Below, piece after piece: positions 58,147-64,000 of a stretch of DNA of 64,000 bases. The notes under the pieces were generated by a model. The model did no database searches. It saw only the letters and a program-made list of their open reading frames with translations, and was not told the origin of the DNA. The DNA comes from Gammaproteobacteria bacterium (GTDB taxonomy: Bacteria; Pseudomonadota; Gammaproteobacteria; SZUA-229): positions 1 through 64,000 of the forward strand of contig JAPHSS010000010.1 of the NCBI GenBank assembly GCA_026195255.1, read 5' to 3'. Position 1 is the stretch's first letter. Every line of letters begins with the position of its first letter. The position numbers and the translations under genes are program-made.

Positions 58147-58917
58147 CTAACGAACAATCCCTCGTTCAGAATTGATAATAAAGTCAGCCATGTACTTCAC
58201 TTCCGGATACTGACTAATTAACTCTGCAGCTTCTTTCATAGCCTGTTCTCTGGGTTTTTTAGAACGCACCAATATTTTATAAGCATTTACAATTGCGCGT
58301 ATAACTTCATCACTACAACCACTACGTTTTAAACCTACCTTATTAATGCCCCCCGCCTTGCCGTAGTTACTAGCAACTACTACATAAGGCGGTACGTCCT
58401 GGTTTATGATTGACCCCATACTGGTAAATGCCTGGTTACCGATTTTTGTAAATTGATGAACAAGCGTAAAGCCACCTAAAATAGCATGGTCACCTACTTC
58501 AACATGACCAGCACAGGAAGCTGAATTTGCAAAAACAATGTGATTGCCAATTTGACAGTCATGTGCGATATGCACGTATGCCATAAGTAAATTATTATTA
58601 CCTATACGCGTGACACTACAACCATCATCTGTGCCACGTGAGATAGTTACATTTTCACGAATGGTATTTTCATCACCTATTTCGAGGTAGGATATTTCAC
58701 CAGAAAATTTTAAATCCTGAGGCTCTTCACCAACTGATGCAAACTGAAATATTTTATTATTTTTTCCAATTTTTGTCGGCCCGTTAATAACCACATGTGG
58801 CCCGACCCAGGTGCCAGAATCAATTTCAACATCCGCACCAATTACACTATAAGGACCAATGCTTACGTCATCAGCAATTTTGGCAGTTGCATCTATAATT
58901 GCGGTTTGGTGAATCAT
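58147..58917 (-). CDS. lpxA: Acyl-ACP:UDP-N-acetylglucosamine O-acyltransferase
   Basis: LpxA performs the first step of lipid A synthesis. The 256-residue protein is a left-handed parallel beta-helix of hexapeptide repeats (IHQTAIIDATAKIADDVSIGPYSVIG and onward). The catalytic His lies in HIAHDCQIGNHIVFAN (about 118-133). The C-terminal helical part has GINKVGLKRSGCSDEVIRAI (about 197-216). Start and length are normal. It lies 36 bp after fabZ on the minus strand. The lpxB gene that normally follows is inverted. Confidence 0.97.
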   Translation of the reverse strand: MIHQTAIIDATAKIADDVSIGPYSVIGADVEIDSGTWVGPHVVINGPTKIGKNNKIFQFASVGEEPQDLKFSGEISYLEIGDENTIRENVTISRGTDDGCSVTRIGNNNLLMAYVHIAHDCQIGNHIVFANSASCAGHVEVGDHAILGGFTLVHQFTKIGNQAFTSMGSIINQDVPPYVVVASNYGKAGGINKVGLKRSGCSDEVIRAIVNAYKILVRSKKPREQAMKEAAELISQYPEVKYMADFIINSERGIVR

Positions 58918-58953
58918 TTATAACGCCTCATTTATTATCATGATTAATTATTT

Positions 58954-59403
58954 TTAGGCAGGTCTTTCAGTAGCGGCACACATAATAGTAGCACTCGCAG
59001 CTAATTCACCATCTACCAGTGCTTTACAGTTAAACTTCCAGATAGAACGCATTTTTTTAACTAATTCAACTTCTAAAGTTAGTACATCACCGGGAACGAC
59101 CTGTCTTTTAAAACGCGCACCATCTATACCTACAAATAAATACAATGTATCTTCTTCCGGGTTTTCATCCATTGTTTTAAAACCCAGCAAGCCAGTCGCC
59201 TGAGCCAGTGCTTCCATAATTAAAACACCGGGCATAACAGGATAATCAGGAAAGTGGCCCTGAAAAAAAGGTTCGTTAATAGTGACATTTTTTACAGCTG
59301 TTAAGGTTTTTCCCACTTCATAATCAAGTACTTTGTCGACAAGTAAAAATGGATAGCGATGCGCCAGAAGTTTCTTAATTTCACCAACATTCATTGTGTT
59401 CAA
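58954..59403 (-). CDS. fabZ: 3-hydroxyacyl-ACP dehydratase FabZ
   Basis: FabZ dehydrates 3-hydroxyacyl-ACP in fatty acid elongation. It also balances the supply of acyl chains to LpxA/LpxC. The 149-residue hot-dog-fold protein has [15 protein letters not shown] (about 16-30). The catalytic His and Glu lie in [22 protein letters not shown] (about 48-69). Between lpxD (9 bp) and lpxA (36 bp), as in the canonical operon. Confidence 0.97.
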   Translation of the reverse strand: MNTMNVGEIKKLLAHRYPFLLVDKVLDYEVGKTLTAVKNVTINEPFFQGHFPDYPVMPGVLIMEALAQATGLLGFKTMDENPEEDTLYLFVGIDGARFKRQVVPGDVLTLEVELVKKMRSIWKFNCKALVDGELAASATIMCAATERPA

Positions 59404-59412
59404 AATAACACC

Positions 59413-60435
59413 TTAACCTTTATTATTTATTTGTTTTTCTAACTGACGAATTCGTTTAGCCATACTATCAAGCTGTCTGAAGCGCACACTATTTTTACGC
59501 CATGATTTTGTTTCATCAATGGGTGTGGTTGATGAATATGATCCAGGCTTCTTAAGAGATTTAGATACAATCGTCATAGCCGTTATCATAACGTTATCTG
59601 TAATCTCGATATTATCACGTATACCTGCCATACCACCAATTATGCAGTTTTTGCCTATTTTAGTACTACCTGCAACACCTACTCCACGGGACATTACAGT
59701 ATGAGCGCCAACATGAACGTTATGGGCAATTTGCACATGATTGTCGAGTTTTACACCCTCTTCAATAACCGTATCATTTAAAGCCCCTCTATCGACAACA
59801 GAACAAGCGCCAATTTCAACTTTATTGCCTATTCTAACACCGCCTACCTGAGATATTTTTAACCACTCGGTTTTATCAAACTCAAAACCAAAACCATCAG
59901 ATCCGACAACAGAAGATGAATGAAGTATACATTGCTCACCAATGCTACAGCCGTAGTATACGGTAACATTAGGATATAAATGTGTGGATTTGCCTATCTG
60001 ACTGTTACGCCCAATCACACAACCCGCTTCAATAACAGCTTCATCGGCTATTTCAGCATTTGCATCTACAACAACATTTGCACCAATACTTGCAGAATCA
60101 GATACCTTCGCAGATGCATGAATACTGGCCGTTGGATGTATTCCTGCAACGGGTAACTGTTGTGGATAGAGCAAGTCAACAATTCGGGCATAAGTAGCAC
60201 GAGGGTTATCTACGACGAGTGCAGCAACATGCGTATTTTCTAACATGTCCTGTTTAATAATTACTGCACTGGCATTTGTTTCACGTAAAGCGTGCATATA
60301 TTTTGCATTAGAAACAAAACATATATCTCCTTGTTGAGCACTTTCAACAGAAGCCACGGAATTGATAACAACATTTTCATCACCCTGCACAGTCAAATCC
60401 AGAAGCTCTGCCAGTTGTTTCAATTTATAACTCAT
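59413..60435 (-). CDS. lpxD: UDP-3-O-acylglucosamine N-acyltransferase
   Basis: LpxD adds the amide-linked hydroxyacyl chain in lipid A synthesis. The start is set at the ATG at 60435 (MSYKLKQLAELLDL). This aligns with the family N-terminus and leaves 10 bp to skp; a longer frame would begin inside skp. The 340-residue protein has an N-terminal uridine-binding domain, then hexapeptide repeats with LDNHVQIAHNVHVGAHTVMS (catalytic His region) and VGVAGSTKIGKNC. It ends with the coiled-coil helix SMAKRIRQLEKQIN. Confidence 0.95.
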   Translation of the reverse strand: MSYKLKQLAELLDLTVQGDENVVINSVASVESAQQGDICFVSNAKYMHALRETNASAVIIKQDMLENTHVAALVVDNPRATYARIVDLLYPQQLPVAGIHPTASIHASAKVSDSASIGANVVVDANAEIADEAVIEAGCVIGRNSQIGKSTHLYPNVTVYYGCSIGEQCILHSSSVVGSDGFGFEFDKTEWLKISQVGGVRIGNKVEIGACSVVDRGALNDTVIEEGVKLDNHVQIAHNVHVGAHTVMSRGVGVAGSTKIGKNCIIGGMAGIRDNIEITDNVMITAMTIVSKSLKKPGSYSSTTPIDETKSWRKNSVRFRQLDSMAKRIRQLEKQINNKG

Positions 60436-60445
60436 TCTACGGTTT

Positions 60446-60949
60446 CTACTTGGCTGCTTTATTAACAAGCGCAGAAATTTCATCCGTTATATTCGCCTTA
60501 TCAGCTGCAAACATAACACCTTCATTTAAAATGAGATCATATTTTTTTTCTGCGGCAAACTTCTTTGTTACTTCAAAAACAACTTCTCTAAAATCAGTCA
60601 TTTCTTTATTACGCATAACTTTTAGCTCTTTTTCAAGTGCTGTACCTTTTTCACGATACTCACCAATCATCTGCTTTAATTTATTCTTTGACGAAGTCAA
60701 CTTACTCTCTGTCATCAACAGTTCATTAGTTTTAATCTCTTTTTCTAATGCTTTAATATCTATAACCAGTTTCTCAAGATCCTGCTTAGGGCCATTAAAC
60801 TTATCTTCAAGCATTTTATCAATGCCTTTAACTTTGGCATATTCATTAAACAGAATATTTACATTTACAAAACCTATTTTCTGCGCAAAACTCGCTGCAG
60901 GAACCGTTAACATACTCATTAAAAATAACGCTGATACTAATTTCTTCAT
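60446..60949 (-). CDS. skp: Periplasmic chaperone Skp/OmpH
   Basis: Skp traps unfolded outer-membrane proteins in a trimeric jellyfish-shaped cage. The 167-residue precursor has a signal peptide (VSALFLMSMLTVPAASFA, cleaved near residue 22), the family strand KIGFVNVNILFNEYAKVKG, and long charged coiled-coil arms (about 50-130). The C-terminal strand YDLILNEGVMFAADKANITDEI completes the body. It lies between bamA and lpxD, and the three-way spacing of 10-11 bp shows tight linkage. Confidence 0.94.
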   Translation of the reverse strand: MKKLVSALFLMSMLTVPAASFAQKIGFVNVNILFNEYAKVKGIDKMLEDKFNGPKQDLEKLVIDIKALEKEIKTNELLMTESKLTSSKNKLKQMIGEYREKGTALEKELKVMRNKEMTDFREVVFEVTKKFAAEKKYDLILNEGVMFAADKANITDEISALVNKAAK

Positions 60950-60960
60950 CTAAATCTCTC

Positions 60961-63348
60961 CTAAAAGAATGAACCTATACTAAACTGAAATGCCTGCCTG
61001 TCATCACCTGGTTTATCATCAATGGTTTCAGCGTAACTGAATCTTAATGGACCTATAGGTGCCAACCAGACAAATGAAACACCGTATGAACTTCTAAGCT
61101 CATCCGCATTAAAACCGCCTTCTATAGCAATACCACCTTCTACATAATCATTTTGTAAAAACACATTACCAATATCATAAAAGACACTTAAACGTACTGA
61201 GTTTGGTGCCTTTTCCATAAATGGCACTGGGAATATTAACTCTGCACTTGCTACCGTTCTTATATCACCACCAATAGGATCGTCTATAGCGGATTCTACA
61301 ACTAGACCATCAGCATCAAAAACCGCATCTTTTACAAAACGAGGTCCTAGTGAGTTTGAGTCATAACCACGAACCGTTCTTAAACCACCCGCAAAGAATC
61401 GTTCATAGAAAGGATAATTCGGCGTATCAGAATACCCCTTACCAATCGCCATATCTGTACGAATTAATGTCGTCACACTATTAGTGACTGGAAAGTAAAA
61501 TTTATTCCGATAAGTTAATTTATAATACTGTAAATCACTACCTGGTGTAGTTAAATCAAGTAAAACTGACTGACTATTACCCCGTGTAGCAAAAACTGTT
61601 CTATTTCGAGTATCGTGAGTGTAACTGGCTAACATAGTAAATGCAGCAACGCCTGCTTCCAGATTGTCCTGATCAGTATAGGCTCCATGTTCTGCCAAAA
61701 ACTGTAACACATCGTCTGTTACCGTTGTTGTTCCACGAAGTATGTCCGTCTGCTCAAAACCTACACCAAATCTTACCCGATCAAACTCAGATAAAGGTAT
61801 TCCATAGGATAAATTCAAACCGTAATTATTTTCCAGGTAATTAATAATATCATCTTCAGATGTATCTCTTTCTCGATATGACAGGGCAATTGTACGACTG
61901 ATACCATCTATTGTGTGGTAAGGATCAGTAAATGACACACTATATGTCTGACCTGCTGCTTCGCGATTTAGATTAAGCGCAAGCTTTTCACCGGTACCAT
62001 TTAAATTATCCAGCGTCATACCAAGATTAAAGACAAAACCCTGACTCTGTGAGAAACCTGCACCGACATTAAAACTACCCGACAAACGCTCTGTAACATT
62101 AATATTGATATCTACTAAATCGTCTGTACCGGGCACAGGGTCTTTATCAACCGTTACTTCTTCTATATAAGCCAGACGTTGTAAACGAATTTTCGAACGT
62201 TCCAACTTACTATTAGATAACTCACCGCCTTCCATTAATCGTATTTCGCGACGTAACACTTCATCATTAGTTTTATAATTACCCGTAAAATTAATGCGTC
62301 TTACATAAACTTTTTTACCCGGACTAATTAAATAACTTATATCAACTTCAAGTGTTTCATCATTAATAATCGGAGCCACTTTCACTTTTGCAAACGAATA
62401 TCCTTCATTGCCCAGTCTGCGGGTAATCAGATCTTTACCCTGAACCATTTTATCCCGTGAAAAAACATCGCCAGTTTCTATAAATATAAGTTTTCTAAGT
62501 TCTTTCTCTTCTAGTTTCAAGTCACCAGCCAGAGTCACATCTTTAACTTTATATTTTTCACCTTCAGTTACATTCATGGTGACATAAATATCTTTCTTAT
62601 CTGGTGTAATCGTTACCTGTGTAGACTCAACAGCAAAACGCACATAACCTCTATCCTGATAATATGATTTAAGCGTTTCTTCATCTGCTGCCAGTTTGGG
62701 TTTAGCATACTCATCCATACTGCTAAACCAGTCCCATGTACCTGGAACGCCTAACTGTAATTCTGACAATAGAGTATCATCATCAAATACCATATTTCCA
62801 ACAATGTTAACCTGCTTGATTTTCGCAACGACGCCTTCTGATATCACAATATCAATATCAACACGATTGCGCTCCAGTTCTTTTACAGATGTAGTAATAC
62901 GTACAGCATATTTACCGCGACTAAAATACGCCTGCTGCTTTAAACCCTGCTCTATTTTATCTAAAGCGGAAGGATTAAATACACGACCTTTAACTATTCC
63001 TATATCTGTTAAAATTTCTTCAAGCTGTGCGTCTTCAATATCACTATTACCAGACCAGGTTATCTCAGATATAGCTGGCCTCTCAAGCACCTTAACAACC
63101 AGAATATTGCCATCTTTTAAAAGTTTTACATCTTTAAAGAAACCAGTGTTATATAACTCCTGTATAACATATGTAGACTGAGAGGTTTCAAACGGATCTC
63201 CAACTTTAACTGGCAAGTAATTTAATACAGTACCATCGGGTATCCGTTCAAGACCCTCCAGACGAATGTCTTCCACTACAAAGCTACCGCTTGCATATAC
63301 ACTGTGTTGAAAAATCAAGATAAAAATTAAAAGTAATAACCTGCGCAC
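60961..63348 (-). CDS. bamA: Outer-membrane protein assembly factor BamA
   Basis: BamA is the core of the BAM complex that inserts beta-barrel proteins. The 795-residue precursor has a signal peptide (RLLLLIFILIFQHSVYASG). Five POTRA domains span about 20-420 (first: FVVEDIRLEGLERIPDGTVLNYLPV). A 16-strand barrel follows (about 425-795), with the conserved loop-6 motif VRGYDSN near 659. The C-terminal aromatic ends FSIGSFF. It lies 29 bp after rseP and 11 bp before skp. Confidence 0.97.
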   Translation of the reverse strand: MRRLLLLIFILIFQHSVYASGSFVVEDIRLEGLERIPDGTVLNYLPVKVGDPFETSQSTYVIQELYNTGFFKDVKLLKDGNILVVKVLERPAISEITWSGNSDIEDAQLEEILTDIGIVKGRVFNPSALDKIEQGLKQQAYFSRGKYAVRITTSVKELERNRVDIDIVISEGVVAKIKQVNIVGNMVFDDDTLLSELQLGVPGTWDWFSSMDEYAKPKLAADEETLKSYYQDRGYVRFAVESTQVTITPDKKDIYVTMNVTEGEKYKVKDVTLAGDLKLEEKELRKLIFIETGDVFSRDKMVQGKDLITRRLGNEGYSFAKVKVAPIINDETLEVDISYLISPGKKVYVRRINFTGNYKTNDEVLRREIRLMEGGELSNSKLERSKIRLQRLAYIEEVTVDKDPVPGTDDLVDININVTERLSGSFNVGAGFSQSQGFVFNLGMTLDNLNGTGEKLALNLNREAAGQTYSVSFTDPYHTIDGISRTIALSYRERDTSEDDIINYLENNYGLNLSYGIPLSEFDRVRFGVGFEQTDILRGTTTVTDDVLQFLAEHGAYTDQDNLEAGVAAFTMLASYTHDTRNRTVFATRGNSQSVLLDLTTPGSDLQYYKLTYRNKFYFPVTNSVTTLIRTDMAIGKGYSDTPNYPFYERFFAGGLRTVRGYDSNSLGPRFVKDAVFDADGLVVESAIDDPIGGDIRTVASAELIFPVPFMEKAPNSVRLSVFYDIGNVFLQNDYVEGGIAIEGGFNADELRSSYGVSFVWLAPIGPLRFSYAETIDDKPGDDRQAFQFSIGSFF

Positions 63349-63377
63349 AATTTCGCCAAATAAATATAAATTAAAAA

Positions 63378-64000
63378 CTAATTAACTAGACGCTGAATAT
63401 CATTAAAGATAGCCAGGCTCATTAATAGAAATAAAAGAGTTAACCCGAGTCTTTGACCTAATTCTTCAAAACCTTGTGACACCGGAGAACCTTTAACAAT
63501 TTCAATCAGGTAATACATCAGATGCCCACCGTCTAACATAGGCACAGGTAATAAGTTTAAAACACCAAGACTTACCGAGATCATCGCAAGGAATTTTATA
63601 TATGTAAGAATACCGATACTGGCGGTAATACCCGCATACTGAGCTATAGTGATCGGGCCCGAAATATTTTCGAGTGCAGCTTCACCCGTTACCATTTTTC
63701 CAAGAACTTTTAATGTTAATGCGGAAAAAACCCATGTTTCTTTAACTGCCCTGAAAAATGCAGCAGTAGGAGTATACTCAATTCGAGTTTTTGTCTTTTC
63801 CATTAAACCTTCTGGTATTTCAGGGTATGCCCCCATAAAGCCAACCAGCTTGTCACCGCGTTTTTTGCTCACTGGTGTTAGCGTTAATGATTGCTCTTCA
63901 CCATCACGTTGTATCAAAAATTGCAGCGACTTACCCCCACTACTCTGAACAATTGAAACCAGACTCTGCCAGTTTTTTACTGACTCATCATTAATCGAAA
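63378..64000 (-). CDS. rseP: RseP site-2 zinc metalloprotease, N-terminus beyond window
   Basis: RseP cuts RseA within the membrane after DegS, freeing sigma E. Only the C-terminal 207 residues are in the window, and the frame is open through position 64000. Visible are part of the second PDZ domain (INDESVKNWQSLVSIVQ; SLQFLIQRDGE) and a membrane segment. The C-terminal catalytic LNLLPVPMLDGGHL supplies the third zinc ligand, Asp. The HExxH motif lies to the right of the window. It precedes bamA, as in E. coli. Confidence 0.95.
   Translation of the reverse strand, partial: SINDESVKNWQSLVSIVQSSGGKSLQFLIQRDGEEQSLTLTPVSKKRGDKLVGFMGAYPEIPEGLMEKTKTRIEYTPTAAFFRAVKETWVFSALTLKVLGKMVTGEAALENISGPITIAQYAGITASIGILTYIKFLAMISVSLGVLNLLPVPMLDGGHLMYYLIEIVKGSPVSQGFEELGQRLGLTLLFLLMSLAIFNDIQRLVN

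Noticed and set aside
57987-58175. 62-residue ORF after lpxB
   Set aside because: It lies within element C and runs into lpxA on the other strand.
60450-60953. 167-residue ORF opposite skp
   Set aside because: It is the exact antisense shadow of skp. The skp product has a signal peptide and family features, while this one has none.

Overview
The window is a stretch of an AT-rich gammaproteobacterial chromosome. The evidence is the tmRNA with tag ANDDNYAIAA, the rseP-bamA-skp-lpxD-fabZ-lpxA lipid A block, the surE-pcm-yqaA-nlpD-rpoS block, the trxB/ftsK/lolA/rarA neighbourhood and the ratA/smpB pair. Genus cannot be told from the sequence. No prophage, transposase, CRISPR array, rRNA or intact tRNA gene was found. 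Nearly all genes look vertically inherited. The accessory material is small: short repeats, two decayed genes, and sensory and metal-handling genes.

Layout. 1-2.5 kb: ratA (cut by the window edge) with a sodium-coupled transporter, divergent from smpB. 2.7-8.7 kb: small exported or membrane proteins, an FMN-type split-barrel protein, a PAS-GGDEF cyclase, a Tat-exported 13-cysteine copper-storage protein, a broken small gene and a DUF4282-like protein. 8.8-13.9 kb: sugar-nucleotide epimerase and purL. 14.0-15.1 kb: ssrA (tmRNA) and its terminator, then a repeat-rich, hairpin-rich gap. 15.1-21.7 kb: signalling genes (GGDEF-EAL protein, MASE3 hybrid kinase, CheC-like phosphatase). 21.8-29.3 kb: arginase, rarA, lolA, ftsK, ald and divergent trxB. 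29.4-35.1 kb: GNAT/FemAB-like protein, lipoprotein, GpsA-like dehydrogenase, hydrolase, helical exported protein and an acetyltransferase pseudogene. 35.2-41.9 kb: RAM domain, Cdd1-like and CopZ-like proteins, CLC transporter, tandem-receiver protein, aat, hom and a Mth938-domain protein. 41.9-46.9 kb: rpoS, nlpD, yqaA, pcm, surE and an Smr protein. 47-51.7 kb: TonB-dependent receptor, YfiR-like protein and CHASE8-HAMP-GGDEF-EAL protein. 51.9-64 kb: dnaE, rnhB, lpxB (on the opposite strand), lpxA, fabZ, lpxD, skp, bamA and rseP (cut by the window edge).

How the genes work together. Three multidomain proteins plus one PAS-GGDEF protein suggest heavy use of cyclic di-GMP. The receptor/YfiR/CHASE8 trio looks like one outer-membrane-to-cytoplasm relay. 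Copper handling is suggested by the Csp1-like protein and, 30 kb away, the CopZ-like iron-sulfur/zinc protein. Envelope construction dominates the right end.

The most unusual features are: a family of nested palindromic elements of about 150 bp (30.5, 55.8 and 58.0 kb, with a half element at 14.85 kb); an 85-bp direct repeat bracketing a row of hairpins just after ssrA; inversion of lpxB within an otherwise conserved block; a GNAT pseudogene carrying two in-frame TAA codons; and the receptor-YfiR-GGDEF/EAL relay. No wholly new system can be claimed from sequence alone. The palindromic family and the relay are the best candidates.
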